A stretch of 54,880 bases of DNA from an uncultured Clostridia bacterium (GCA_947588885.1 CANQAH010000004.1:1-54880); one strand, 5' to 3'. Numbered from the stretch's first letter, positions 9,255 through 18,027 are shown. Made by a program: numbers and translations. Notes: generated by a model from the sequence alone, not told the origin.

Positions 9255-9281
9255 ATTATCGATTTTAAATAAGGAGAATTT

Positions 9282-10187
9282 ATGTCAGAATTTAAATCAG
9301 GATTTGTTTCTATAATAGGAAGAACTAATGTTGGAAAATCAACATTATTAAATAATTTAATAAAAGAAGATGTTGTAATAACTGCAAATAAGCCACAAAC
9401 AACAAGAATGGCGATAAGAGCAATTGCCAATAGAGAAAATTCACAAATAATATTTATAGACACACCAGGAATTCATAAACCAAAAAACAAATTAAGTGAA
9501 ACAATGATAGATACAACATGGTCAAGCTTAAAAGATGTTGATGTAGTATTATTTATGATTGAAGCAACAAGTAAAGATGTAGGAAAAGGAGACACATACA
9601 TCTTAGAAAAACTAAAGGAAATTCATAAAAAAACAATTTTAATAATAAACAAAATTGATTTAATAAAAAAGGAAGACGTATTACAACTAATAAATAAATA
9701 TAAAGAAACATATGACTTTTCAGCAATAATACCAATTGAAGCTGGAAAAAGAAAATATGCAGACATTGTTCTAGATGAAATTGAAAAATTATTAAAACCA
9801 GGTCCACGATACTATGAAGAAGATGAATACACAGATCAAACATTAAGACAAATGGCAGAAGAAAAAATAAGAGAAAAAGCATTAAGATTTTTAGATGATG
9901 AAGTACCACATGGAATATATGTAGAAGTGGAAAGTTTTAAAAATAGAAAAACAAAACAAAAAGAAGAAATATATGATATAGATGCAACAATATACTGCAA
10001 AAGAGAATCACATAAAGGAATTATAATCGGAAAAAATGGACAGATGCTTAAAAAAATTGGACAATGTGCAAGAGTAGATTTAGAAAAAATTTTTGGAGTG
10101 AAAATAAACCTTAAAGTTTGGGTAAAAGTAGATCCTAAGTGGGACGAAAACACACAAATTTTAAAAAAGTTTAAGTATACAAACTAA
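9282..10187 (+). CDS. era: GTPase Era
   Basis: Ribosome-assembly GTPase that binds the 3' end of 16S rRNA. The 301 residues show G1 GRTNVGKST (Thr where Pro is common), the switch I Thr region PQTTR, G3 DTPGIHKP, G4 NKID, then the C-terminal KH domain around GIIIGKNGQMLKKIG and a closing KVWVKVDPKWDE. AAGGAG precedes the ATG. It is followed by yqzL and recO as in Bacillus; dgkA and cdd, which lie upstream of era in B. subtilis, are absent. Confidence 0.97.
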   Translation: MSEFKSGFVSIIGRTNVGKSTLLNNLIKEDVVITANKPQTTRMAIRAIANRENSQIIFIDTPGIHKPKNKLSETMIDTTWSSLKDVDVVLFMIEATSKDVGKGDTYILEKLKEIHKKTILIINKIDLIKKEDVLQLINKYKETYDFSAIIPIEAGKRKYADIVLDEIEKLLKPGPRYYEEDEYTDQTLRQMAEEKIREKALRFLDDEVPHGIYVEVESFKNRKTKQKEEIYDIDATIYCKRESHKGIIIGKNGQMLKKIGQCARVDLEKIFGVKINLKVWVKVDPKWDENTQILKKFKYTN

Positions 10188-10229
10188 ACTAAAAGTTCAT
10201 AATAATATAGAAAGAGAAGTGATATTATT

Positions 10230-10313
10230 ATGAGCAAAAAAGAAAAATGGGAACAATTTAAAAAAACAGGAAAAATAGAAGATTATTTAAATTATAAAGA
10301 AAAAGAAGAATAA
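10230..10313 (+). CDS. yqzL: YqzL-like small protein
   Basis: A 27-codon ORF (start MSKKEKWEQF, then KKTGKIEDYLNYKE) with GAAAGAGAAG upstream; the stop is one base before the recO start. B. subtilis has a similarly tiny gene, yqzL, in exactly this era-recO interval, with the pattern W-x-x-F-x-x-T-G-x-I-x-x-Y-L-x-x-K-E. The match of W, F, TG, I, Y, L and KE plus the conserved position supports the call. The function is unknown. Confidence 0.8.
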   Translation: MSKKEKWEQFKKTGKIEDYLNYKEKEE

Positions 10314-10314
10314 T

Positions 10315-11058
10315 ATGAGAAGTATTAAAACAAATGGAATAGTAATTTCAGAAAATAGCCTTGGCGATTCAGATAAAATCTTAACAATTTTAACACCAAA
10401 TTTGGGAAAAATATCATGTGTTGCTAAAGGGGCTAAAAGGCCAAAGAGTTTACTTTTAGCAGGATCACAACTACTATGTTTTGGAGAATATGTGTTGCAC
10501 AAATCAAATGATATTTATAATATTCAAAGCTGCGACCCTATAGAAGTGTTTTATAATATTAGAGTTGATATAGATAAATTAAATTATGTATCATTAATAA
10601 CAAAAATAATATCTGATGTTACAACAGAAAACCAAAATAATTACAATATACTTAAATTATACTTAAACACATTATACATAATTTCTGAAAGTGATAAAAA
10701 TTTAGATTTTATATTATCTGTTTTTAAAATGAGATTACTTAAAATACTAGGTTATTCACCAAATATAAATGAATGTGTATCTTGTGGAAAAAAAGAAGAT
10801 TTAGAAGAATTTAGTATAAAAGATGACGGATTTAAATGCTCAAGTTGTAGTAAATTAGATAAAAGTTCAATTAAATTATCAGAAGGTAGCAAATATGCAA
10901 TAATATATAGTTTGATGGCAGATGCAAAAAAAATATTTTCATTTACAATAAGTGATCAAGCATTAAAAGAATTTGAACTTATTACAAGAATATATTTTAA
11001 TGAAAAACTAGAGAAAGAATATAAGATTGAAAAAATTATAAAAGCATTGAATAAATAA
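10315..11058 (+). CDS. recO: DNA repair protein RecO
   Basis: Recombination mediator that helps load RecA on SSB-coated DNA in the RecFOR pathway. The 247-residue protein has the N-terminal OB-fold start (KTNGIVISENSLGDSDKILTILT, then G-K-I-S-C-V-A-K-G-A-K), a helical middle, and a zinc-binding four-Cys set (CVSCGKK and CSSC near residues 158-183). Its start is one base after the yqzL stop, so it is translationally coupled. A terminator begins inside the last codons. Confidence 0.95.
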   Translation: MRSIKTNGIVISENSLGDSDKILTILTPNLGKISCVAKGAKRPKSLLLAGSQLLCFGEYVLHKSNDIYNIQSCDPIEVFYNIRVDIDKLNYVSLITKIISDVTTENQNNYNILKLYLNTLYIISESDKNLDFILSVFKMRLLKILGYSPNINECVSCGKKEDLEEFSIKDDGFKCSSCSKLDKSSIKLSEGSKYAIIYSLMADAKKIFSFTISDQALKEFELITRIYFNEKLEKEYKIEKIIKALNK

Positions 11059-11078
11059 AGATTATTCAATGCTTTTTT
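11041..11078 (+). terminator. Rho-independent terminator overlapping the end of recO
   Basis: 13-bp perfect stem (11041-11053 with 11063-11075) followed by a T-run. The left arm lies in the final recO codons. Confidence 0.9.
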
Positions 11079-11125
11079 ATATAATAGGAAATGCGGAGCA
11101 CTTTTCTATTGTCCGCTTTTGTTCT
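11079..11125. repeat. Intergenic modular repeat, truncated copy D
   Basis: Holds only the hairpin-like ATAATAGGAAATGCGGAGCA and the closing ATTGTCCGCTTTTGTTCT. The GCGGAC arm and core spacer are missing, as if deleted between modules. Confidence 0.65.
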
Positions 11126-11162
11126 TCAATGCTTTTTCTGTATTTTCAGAAAAAAGAAATTA

Positions 11163-11191
11163 TTGACTTTTAAGTACAATACATATATAAT
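11163..11191 (+). promoter_or_regulatory. Sigma-A promoter of hpf
   Basis: TTGACT, 17-base spacer, TATAAT; about 40 bases before the hpf start. Confidence 0.75.
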
Positions 11192-11230
11192 GAACCCACA
11201 AAACAGAAGAATGAAAGGATGAAAATAAAT

Positions 11231-11767
11231 ATGAATATAAAAATTACAGGGAAAGATTTAAAAGCAACAGATGCGATTAAAGATTACATAGAGAAAAAGC
11301 TTACAAGATTAGAAAAATACTTTACTACTACTGATGAATTAGATGTTCAAGTTATGATAAGACTTGAAAGAGAATTACAAATTGCAGAAATAAGTGCTTC
11401 ATATAAAGGTGATAGCTTCAGAGCTGTTACAGAAAATAAAGATTTATATGCTTCAATAGATGAAGACATAGATATATTAGAAAGACAAGTAAGAAAAGCT
11501 AAAACTAGAAAAGAAAGACTAAACAAAGATGAATCTTTAAGAATTAAAGAAATGTCAACAGAAAGTGCTTCTAATATAGAAGGAGAAGTAATTAAAACTA
11601 CATATTACGAAATAAAACCAATGTCAGTCGAAGATGCAAAACTAGAATTAGAAGGAAAATCTAATGCAGCATTTTTAACATTTGTTGATGTGGACACAAA
11701 TAAAGTTAATGTAATATATAGATTAAAAGATGGAAAAAATTTCGGTTTAGTAGAACCAGAAGCTTAA
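11231..11767 (+). CDS. hpf: Ribosome hibernation promoting factor, long form
   Basis: Stationary-phase factor that inactivates ribosomes and, in the long form, dimerises them into 100S particles. The 178 residues comprise the N-terminal ribosome-binding domain (MNIKITGKDLKATDAIKDYIEKKL, then RAVTENKDLYASIDEDIDILERQVRKAK) and a C-terminal dimerisation domain (KPMSVEDAKLELE, FVDVDTNKVNVIYRLKDGKNFGLVEP). The ATG at 11231 is preferred because AAAGGATG lies at a normal distance. The ATG at 11219 overlaps that site. Confidence 0.94.
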   Translation: MNIKITGKDLKATDAIKDYIEKKLTRLEKYFTTTDELDVQVMIRLERELQIAEISASYKGDSFRAVTENKDLYASIDEDIDILERQVRKAKTRKERLNKDESLRIKEMSTESASNIEGEVIKTTYYEIKPMSVEDAKLELEGKSNAAFLTFVDVDTNKVNVIYRLKDGKNFGLVEPEA

Positions 11768-11921
11768 TAAAATGACAGCAGAGGGCTTTATTAAATCATT
11801 TAAAGTCATCTCTGTTAATTGTTTGCAAAAATTTTAAAAAATTATGCAGACTGCTAGCTAAGCTTTTATGTTATATAAAAGTTTAAAAAGCTTTTATATC
11901 ATATAAAATAATATGCTAAGT

Positions 11922-11958
11922 AATAAGTTAGTTTGAAAAATCGAACTAACTTATTTTT
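11922..11958 (+). terminator. Rho-independent terminator after hpf
   Basis: 12-bp stem AATAAGTTAGTT / AACTAACTTATT with a T-run. The stretch 11768-11921 between hpf and this site holds two partly repeated AGCTTTTAT-ATATAAAAG hairpins and no gene. Confidence 0.85.
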
Positions 11959-12006
11959 TGCAAGTTAAACAATAAATTGAATATAATTTAATGGAAAAAA
12001 TATCAC

Positions 12007-12035
12007 TTTAAATTGTTAATAACAATTAGTATAAT
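12007..12035 (+). promoter_or_regulatory. Hydrogenase operon promoter with an internal palindrome
   Basis: TATAAT at 12030-12035 with a weak -35 (TTTAAA at 12007-12012). The spacer contains ATTGTTAATAACAAT (12012-12026), two 7-base inverted half-sites around one base. A repressor bound here would block RNA polymerase. The half-site TTGTTA resembles that of the redox repressor Rex, but the whole is shorter than the 18-base Rex consensus. Confidence 0.55.
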
Positions 12036-12065
12036 AAATACGAAATCTATTTAGGAGGTAAAAAT

Positions 12066-12548
12066 ATGGAAGAAGTAAAATGCAACTGTGAAGGAACTTA
12101 CAAAGAGATTTTAGAAAAATATGACAGAGATAAAAGTAACTTGATTAAAATCTTAAATGATGTCCAAGTAAAAGCAGGATACATACCAATGAAGGCACAA
12201 CAAGAAATATCAGAATATTTAAATATACCAATGGCAGAAATATATGGAGTAATAACATTTTATTCAAGATTTACCCTAAAACCAAAAGGAAAATATCATG
12301 TGGCTGTATGTCTAGGAACAGCATGCTATGTAAAAGGTTCACAAAAAATTCTAGATAGATTAAAAGAAAGATTAAAAATAGAAGAAGGAGAAACAACACC
12401 AGATGGCAAATTTTCAATTGAAGCTACAAGATGTGTTGGAGCATGCGGTTTAGCACCAGTATTTACAATAAATAATGAAGTACATGGAAAAGCAACAGTA
12501 AAAATGTTAGATGAAATGTTAGATAAAATAGAAAGTGAAGATAAATAA
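12066..12548 (+). CDS. hydC: Electron-bifurcating [FeFe]-hydrogenase, NuoE-like subunit HydC
   Basis: 160-residue thioredoxin-fold [2Fe-2S] protein of the NuoE family. Ligand cysteines are in CLGTAC (residues about 82-87) and CVGAC (about 123-127). IPMAEIYGVITFYSRF is the family core. It heads a three-gene operon with hydB and hydA, and the stop is 15 bases before hydB. In such trimeric hydrogenases this subunit relays electrons between the flavoprotein and the hydrogenase subunit. TTAGGAGG precedes the ATG. Confidence 0.93.
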   Translation: MEEVKCNCEGTYKEILEKYDRDKSNLIKILNDVQVKAGYIPMKAQQEISEYLNIPMAEIYGVITFYSRFTLKPKGKYHVAVCLGTACYVKGSQKILDRLKERLKIEEGETTPDGKFSIEATRCVGACGLAPVFTINNEVHGKATVKMLDEMLDKIESEDK

Positions 12549-12563
12549 GATAGGGGGAAAAAT

Positions 12564-14420
12564 ATGAAAACTCTACAAGAAATTGATGAAATTAGAACAA
12601 ATAAAAGAAAAGAACTAGACTTACGTATAAATCAAAAATCACAAACTAGAGAAAAACACATTTTAATATGTCATGGTACTGGATGTACTTCATCAAAATC
12701 ACCAGAAATATTAAAAAGATTTAGACAAATAATTGAAGAAAAGAAAATAGAAAACGTCAGAGTTATTCAAACTGGATGTTTTGGATTATGTGCTAAAGGA
12801 CCAGTTGTAATAATTAGACCAGAAGATACTTTTTATGCAATGGTAACACCTGACGACTGTGAAGAAATCATTGAAAGCCACATAGTAAATGGTAAACCTG
12901 TAGAAAGATTACTTTGTAAAGACATTGATGGTACAAAAGTTCAAAAACTTGACGAATTATCTTTCTATAAAAAACAAAAAAGAATTGCACTTAAAAATTG
13001 TGGTGTAATAGATCCAGAACAAATAGATGAATATATTGCTTTTGATGGATATAAAGCATTAGAAAAAGTTCTTAAAGAAATGACACCAGATGAAGTAATA
13101 AAAGTAATATCAGATTCAGGATTAAGAGGTCGTGGAGGAGCTGGATTCCCAACAGGCAAAAAATGGTTATTCACAAAAGAAGCTCAAGGAGATCAAAAAT
13201 ATGTAGTTTGTAATGCAGACGAAGGAGACCCTGGAGCATTCATGGATAGAAGTATACTTGAAGGAGATCCTCATTCTGTTTTAGAAGCAATGGCAATAGC
13301 TGCATATACAGTTGGAGCAAATCAAGGATATATTTATGTTAGAGCTGAATACCCAATTGCAGTACATAGATTCCAAATTGCAATAGATCAAGCTAGAGAA
13401 TATGGAATATTAGGAAAAAATATCTGGGGAACAGGTTTCGATTTTGATCTAGATATAAGATTAGGAGCTGGAGCTTTCGTATGTGGTGAAGAAACAGCAT
13501 TACTTGAATCAATCGAAGGTAAGAGAGGTCAACCAAGAGTAAAACCACCATTCCCAGCACAATGTGGATTATGGGGAAAACCAACATTAATAAACAATGT
13601 TGAAACATATGCAAATATCGCACAAATAATCTTAAAAGGATCTGATTGGTATTCATCAATAGGAACAGAAACATCTAAAGGAACAAAAGTATTTGCTTTA
13701 GGTGGAAATGTTAATAACATTGGTCTAGTTGAAGTACCAATGGGAACAACATTAAGAGAAATCGTTTATGACATAGGTGGAGGAATACCAAACGGCAGAG
13801 AATTTAAAGCTGCTCAAACAGGTGGACCTTCTGGAGGATGTATTCCAAAAGAACACTTAGACACACCAATTGATTATGAATCATTAAAACAAATCGGCTC
13901 AATGATGGGATCTGGTGGATTAATTGTTATGGATGACACAAAATGTATGGTAGCATTAGCAAAATTTTACTTAGAATTTACTGTTAGTGAAAGTTGTGGA
14001 AAATGTACACCATGTAGAATTGGAACAAAAAGAATGCTAGAAATACTTACAAAAATCTGTGACGGAAAAGGAACAGAAGAAGATATTACTAAACTAGAAA
14101 AACTAGCAACAAATATTATAAAAGCCAGTGTATGCGGACTTGGACAAAGTGCACCAAATCCAGTAATAAGCACATTAAAATATTTCAGAGATGAATATAA
14201 TGAACATGTTATAGATAAACAATGTAGAGCACATGAATGCAAAGCAATGTCTAAGATTGTTATTGATCCAGAAAAGTGCAAAGGCTGTGGATTATGCCAA
14301 AGATCATGTCCTGTCTCAGCTATTGAAGGAGAAGCTAGAGAAAAGAGAAAAATTAATCAAGATAAATGTATTAAATGTGGTACTTGTCTTGCTAGCTGCC
14401 CATTCAAAGCAATAGGATAA
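12564..14420 (+). CDS. hydB: Electron-bifurcating [FeFe]-hydrogenase, NuoF-like flavoprotein HydB
   Basis: 618-residue NAD(P)/FMN subunit. Domains in order: N-terminal thioredoxin-like [2Fe-2S] domain (CHGTGC and TGCFGLCAKGP, residues about 36-85), NuoF NADH/FMN domain (GLRGRGGAGFPTGKKW near 185), SLBB domain, the NuoF [4Fe-4S] site (SCGKCTPCR near 476), and a C-terminal two-[4Fe-4S] ferredoxin domain (CKGCGLCQRSCP and CIKCGTCLASCP, about 572-612). This architecture matches HydB of Thermotoga and Acetobacterium type bifurcating hydrogenases, which couple NADH and reduced ferredoxin to H2. The pyridine nucleotide specificity cannot be read from sequence. Confidence 0.95.
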   Translation: MKTLQEIDEIRTNKRKELDLRINQKSQTREKHILICHGTGCTSSKSPEILKRFRQIIEEKKIENVRVIQTGCFGLCAKGPVVIIRPEDTFYAMVTPDDCEEIIESHIVNGKPVERLLCKDIDGTKVQKLDELSFYKKQKRIALKNCGVIDPEQIDEYIAFDGYKALEKVLKEMTPDEVIKVISDSGLRGRGGAGFPTGKKWLFTKEAQGDQKYVVCNADEGDPGAFMDRSILEGDPHSVLEAMAIAAYTVGANQGYIYVRAEYPIAVHRFQIAIDQAREYGILGKNIWGTGFDFDLDIRLGAGAFVCGEETALLESIEGKRGQPRVKPPFPAQCGLWGKPTLINNVETYANIAQIILKGSDWYSSIGTETSKGTKVFALGGNVNNIGLVEVPMGTTLREIVYDIGGGIPNGREFKAAQTGGPSGGCIPKEHLDTPIDYESLKQIGSMMGSGGLIVMDDTKCMVALAKFYLEFTVSESCGKCTPCRIGTKRMLEILTKICDGKGTEEDITKLEKLATNIIKASVCGLGQSAPNPVISTLKYFRDEYNEHVIDKQCRAHECKAMSKIVIDPEKCKGCGLCQRSCPVSAIEGEAREKRKINQDKCIKCGTCLASCPFKAIG

Positions 14421-14476
14421 TAAATTAAAGTAAAAAGATTTTGAAAAGAAGGAATAAAATAATTTAGGAGGTTAAT

Positions 14477-16231
14477 ATGAGCGAAGAAATGGTAAACCTA
14501 ACAATCGATGGCAAAGAAGTAAAAGTACCAAAAGGAACTACTCTATTAGAAGCCGCAAGACAAATAGGAATAGATATTCCAACACTATGCTTTTTAAAAG
14601 ACATAAATGAAGTTGGAGATTGCAGAATGTGTATAGTTGAAGTTGAAGGAAGAAGAGGATTCGCAACTTCATGTATACAAAAAGCTGAAGAAGGAATGAT
14701 AGTTCATACAAACTCAAAAGATGTTGTTGAAGCTAGAAAAGTTGTTTTAGACTTAATACTTTCAAACCATCCACAAGATTGCTTAACATGTACACGTTCA
14801 GGAAACTGCGAATTACAAAAGCTTGCAAATAAATTTAATGTAAAAGATATTGAATTTAAAGGCGAGAAAATAGAACATAAAATAGATGATTTATCTCCAT
14901 CAATAGTTAGAGATACAAATAAATGCATACTTTGTAGAAGATGTATAGCTACATGCAAAAAAGTTCAAAAAATAGGAGCAATTGATTGCATAAATAGAGG
15001 ATTTGAAGCTTGCATTTCTACAGTTGCAAATAATAGCTTAAATGATGTTAACTGTACATTCTGCGGACAATGTATTGAAAGTTGCCCAGTAGGAGCACTT
15101 CATGAAAAAGAAACAATAGATGATGTTTGGGAAAAATTAAATGATCCAGATACATATGTGGTTGTACAAACAGCTCCAGCAGTTAGAGCAGCCATTGGAG
15201 AAGAATTTGGAATGCCAATAGGAACAAATGCAACAGGAAAAATGGTTACAGCATTAAAGACACTTGGATTTGATAAAGTATTTGATACAAACACAGGTGC
15301 TGATATGACAATAGTTGAAGAAGCTAATGAGTTTGTAGAGAGAGTTACAAATGGTGGAGTATTACCTATGATTACTTCTTGTAGTCCAGGATGGGTAAGA
15401 TATATTGAAATGAATTATCCAGAATTATTACCACATCTTTCAACTTGTAAATCACCACATCAAATGTTTGGAGCAATGCTAAAAACATATTATGCTGAAA
15501 AAGAAGGAATAGATCCTGAAAAAATGTATGTTGTTTCAGTAATGCCTTGTATTGCTAAAAAGTTTGAAAGACAACGTGAGGAAATGAAAAACGATAAAGG
15601 ATTAGATGATGTAGACAATGTAATTACAACAAGAGAACTTGCAAGAATGATAAAACAAGCTAATATAGATTTTGATAAACTAGAAGATTCTGGATTTGAC
15701 AGTCCAATGGGAGAAGCTACAGGAGCTGGAGCAATATTCGGAACAACTGGGGGAGTTATGGAAGCAGCATTGAGAACTGCACAAGATACTTTAACAGGAA
15801 AAAGTTTAGATAAAATTGATTTTAAAGCAGTTAGAGGCGGAGACGGAATAAAGAAAGCAACAGTTGAAATTAATGGAAACAAAATAAATGTAGTTGCAGC
15901 AAGTGGACTTGGAAATGCTCAAGAAATTATGGAAGAAATAAAATCTGGAAAAGCTGATTATCAATTTGTTGAAATAATGGCATGCCCTGGAGGATGCGTA
16001 ATGGGTGGAGGTCAACCAATAAGAACATCAAAAGAAAGAGCAGAAATTGATATTAGAAAATTAAGAGCAGATTGTTTATACAGCATAGATGAAAAGAGTA
16101 CAATAAGGAAATCTCATGAAAATCCAGCCGTAAAGAAAATGTATGAAGAATTCTTTGAAAAACCGGGAAGTCATAAAGCACATGAATTACTACATACAAG
16201 TTATAAAAAAAGAGAAAAATATAATATTTAA
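14477..16231 (+). CDS. hydA: [FeFe]-hydrogenase catalytic subunit HydA
   Basis: 584-residue cytosolic hydrogenase with modular iron-sulfur wiring: plant-type [2Fe-2S] domain (CFLKDINEVGDCRMC), His-ligated [4Fe-4S] (HPQDCLTCTRSGNC), a two-[4Fe-4S] ferredoxin domain (CILCRRCIATC, CTFCGQCIESCP), then the H-cluster domain with L1 TSCSPGW near residue 300, L2 MPCIAKKFE near 355 and L3 MACPGGCVMGGGQP near 500. All H-cluster cysteines are present, and a C-terminal small-subunit segment follows. An AGGAGG site lies upstream. The maturases HydE, HydF and HydG are not in the window. Confidence 0.97.
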   Translation: MSEEMVNLTIDGKEVKVPKGTTLLEAARQIGIDIPTLCFLKDINEVGDCRMCIVEVEGRRGFATSCIQKAEEGMIVHTNSKDVVEARKVVLDLILSNHPQDCLTCTRSGNCELQKLANKFNVKDIEFKGEKIEHKIDDLSPSIVRDTNKCILCRRCIATCKKVQKIGAIDCINRGFEACISTVANNSLNDVNCTFCGQCIESCPVGALHEKETIDDVWEKLNDPDTYVVVQTAPAVRAAIGEEFGMPIGTNATGKMVTALKTLGFDKVFDTNTGADMTIVEEANEFVERVTNGGVLPMITSCSPGWVRYIEMNYPELLPHLSTCKSPHQMFGAMLKTYYAEKEGIDPEKMYVVSVMPCIAKKFERQREEMKNDKGLDDVDNVITTRELARMIKQANIDFDKLEDSGFDSPMGEATGAGAIFGTTGGVMEAALRTAQDTLTGKSLDKIDFKAVRGGDGIKKATVEINGNKINVVAASGLGNAQEIMEEIKSGKADYQFVEIMACPGGCVMGGGQPIRTSKERAEIDIRKLRADCLYSIDEKSTIRKSHENPAVKKMYEEFFEKPGSHKAHELLHTSYKKREKYNI

Positions 16232-16254
16232 TTATAAAAAATAGAATTATTTTA

Positions 16255-16303
16255 AAATGCACCTTAATAAAGAGATGAAAATCAATTGAACAAAGGTGCA
16301 TTT
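16255..16303 (+). terminator. Candidate terminator of the hydrogenase operon
   Basis: 11-bp perfect stem (16255-16265 with 16293-16303) but a long 27-base loop and a short T-run, so termination may be weak. Confidence 0.5.
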
Positions 16304-16368
16304 CCTATTATATAAAGGCTTAGCCCAATTTAACAAGAAAGTTCTCCGAAAATCCTATTATATAAAGT
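16300..16368. repeat. Decayed modular repeat remnant
   Basis: Contains TTTCCTATTATATAAAGGCTTAGCC and GAAAGTTCTCCGAAAATCCTATTATATAAAG in pieces, matching the hairpin and GGCTTCGCC modules of full copies, but no GCGGAC core. Confidence 0.55.
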
Positions 16369-16386
16369 ATAAGCTGTTTACATAAA

Positions 16387-16415
16387 TTGAAAAAATAAGG
16401 GAATAATGATATAAT
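16387..16415 (+). promoter_or_regulatory. Sigma-A promoter of the HD-like gene
   Basis: TTGAAA, 17-base spacer, TATAAT; 31 bases before the ATG at 16447. Confidence 0.7.
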
Positions 16416-16446
16416 CAATTTATTCACATTATAAGGAGGATGCAAT

Positions 16447-17238
16447 ATGAAAGAAAATCTCAGACAGTATCACGAAAATAACCGGTACACGATTGTGTTT
16501 AGTTCTGAAGAACTGAAAGAGAAAAGACTCCACATCGAGGCAGTGATTAAAACGGTTAAGGCGATTGCTGAAATCCAGCATACCAAAGTGGACATGGAAC
16601 TTCTGCAGGTATTCGCTGAGCACTATGACGATGGTCGTGCGGATCAGTGGAAACTCCTTGGAAAATTCTGTGACACAGAGGTGACCCACAATGCACTTGG
16701 GGTAGATCGACTGAACAGATTCGTTGTTAGAAACAATCTCTTTTTGGATGATGAAATTGAAATGATGAGAGATGTCATGATGTATCATGGCAGACAGCAG
16801 CTTGCACCGGCGGCAATGAGCGAGCGAACCAAAGAATATGTCGACTTAATCACGGCAGCGGATGATTTTGAGAACGCGTGTAGCTGCGTATCTTACCTCA
16901 TCAACGAGGTGAAGACAAATAACAAGGGCTACGTGATGGAAAATTCGGACCAGGATCAGAAAGAAGTGACCCACGGTTTTATTTGGACCTGCTATGAGAA
17001 TGGCGAAAAGTTTGACAAAATGAAGTATTGCCATACTTATGCAGATTATATCCTTTTTGCAGGCACGCTCGCAACCACTTGCATAAGAAAGTATGGAGAC
17101 ATCGCGAAAGTAGCTCTGCTGCAGAGTGGATACGGATATGATACGATTCTGGGCGGTTTCAGAGAGACTTTCAGATTCGCGCTGAGAGAAGAAGACAGCG
17201 AAAGAGCATATGAGATTATGGAAAAAATGATCAGATAG
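16447..17238 (+). CDS. HD-superfamily-like protein of foreign base composition
   Basis: 263 residues that follow the HD phosphohydrolase layout: a helix ending HYDDGRADQWKLLGKF (aligning with L-H-D-I-G-R), THNALGVDRL (the second His), MMYHGRQQL (aligning with the I-x-Y-H-N motif) and AADDFENA (aligning with R-D-A-D-K). The His of the HD pair itself appears to be Tyr, so catalysis may be altered or lost; the substrate is unknown. The codons are far richer in G and C at third positions than in any neighbour (CTG, CAG, GCG, CGG), which indicates recent transfer. AAGGAGG precedes the ATG, and the gene has its own promoter and terminator. Confidence 0.8.
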   Translation: MKENLRQYHENNRYTIVFSSEELKEKRLHIEAVIKTVKAIAEIQHTKVDMELLQVFAEHYDDGRADQWKLLGKFCDTEVTHNALGVDRLNRFVVRNNLFLDDEIEMMRDVMMYHGRQQLAPAAMSERTKEYVDLITAADDFENACSCVSYLINEVKTNNKGYVMENSDQDQKEVTHGFIWTCYENGEKFDKMKYCHTYADYILFAGTLATTCIRKYGDIAKVALLQSGYGYDTILGGFRETFRFALREEDSERAYEIMEKMIR

Positions 17239-17341
17239 TTTGGTTTAATGTAATAAATAGTTTGAGTTTGTATATTCAACTAATATTATAGAACCGATAA
17301 CTGATATTTTAGATGATCTAAATGCTTAGTGAGTAACTCCG

Positions 17342-17372
17342 GAGGCTGGGGATTTTTCCTCAGCTTCTTTAC
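17342..17372 (+). terminator. Terminator of the HD-like gene
   Basis: 10-bp stem with two G-T pairs (17342-17351 with 17358-17367) and a short T-rich tail. 17239-17341 contains no gene. Confidence 0.7.
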
Positions 17373-17383
17373 TTTTAATAAGA

Positions 17384-17535
17384 ATATATAAAGGCTTCGT
17401 CAAATTTGTACACAAATTTTTTAACAAAAATTTGGCACATAGAACAAATACGCGGACTTTGTAATAAATTTATATAGTATGACATATAAAATGTCCGCTT
17501 TTGAATGGGAAATGCGTAGTGCTTTCTTATTATGT
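17384..17535. repeat. Intergenic modular repeat, copy E
   Basis: GGCTTCGTC, the A/T arm, GGCACATAGAACAAATACGCGGACTTTG, a spacer with TATATAGTATGACATATA, then AATGTCCGCTTTTG and a half-hairpin. The spacer is the same type as in the copy at 41662, unlike copy B. It fills the gap between the HD-like gene and the XRE gene. Confidence 0.78.
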
Positions 17536-17602
17536 AAAAAAATAAAAGCAGTAAATTTTGCATTTACTACTTTTAAACTAATTAAATACGAAATTTTTAA
17601 TT

Positions 17603-17998
17603 TTAATCATTACTTAAATCTCCAATCAAATGGATGATAGCCTTTTTTTCCTTATCAGACAATTTATTAAAATCTTTTGAAATTGCATCAATAAACTTAT
17701 TTATATCTTCAAAAAGTAAATTTTCAGTTAATTGAGATATTGAAATATTAAGAGAATTGCAAATATCTATAGCTGTAATAAGCGAAGGAACGCTGTTGCC
17801 AATTTCTAACTGATATATATGACTAGCAGTTAAATTACTTTTTTCTGCTAATTGTTCTCTAGTTAAATTTTGTGTTGTACGATATTTGTGAATGTTATCT
17901 CCAATATATTTTGCCATATCTTTTTTTCTTCTATCTTGCAGATATAAGTCTTCTTTGTCATCTGGCGATAAATCTTCTTTTCTTATTTTACCAGCCAT
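17603..17998 (-). CDS. XRE-family transcriptional regulator
   Basis: 131 residues. A charged N-terminal extension (1-28) precedes a helix-turn-helix of the Cro/CI type at about 33-88 (NIHKYRTTQNLTREQLAEKS, then HIYQLEIGNSVPSLITAIDICNSLN). The C-terminal 40 residues are an amphipathic helical tail ending ISKDFNKLSDKEKKAIIHLI, similar to tails of small chromosomal XRE regulators. AAGAGGTG lies upstream on the minus strand. A palindrome in its promoter region suggests autoregulation. It is divergent from the thioredoxin-fold gene at 18358; targets are unknown. Confidence 0.88.
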   Translation of the reverse strand: MAGKIRKEDLSPDDKEDLYLQDRRKKDMAKYIGDNIHKYRTTQNLTREQLAEKSNLTASHIYQLEIGNSVPSLITAIDICNSLNISISQLTENLLFEDINKFIDAISKDFNKLSDKEKKAIIHLIGDLSND

Positions 17999-18027
17999 AA
18001 AATCACCTCTTATCCAGTAAAATTTAA

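Noticed and set aside
11829..11915. Possible small RNA from AGCTTTTAT hairpins after hpf
   Set aside because: Low-complexity AT hairpins with no promoter; nothing distinguishes them from ordinary 3' untranslated sequence.
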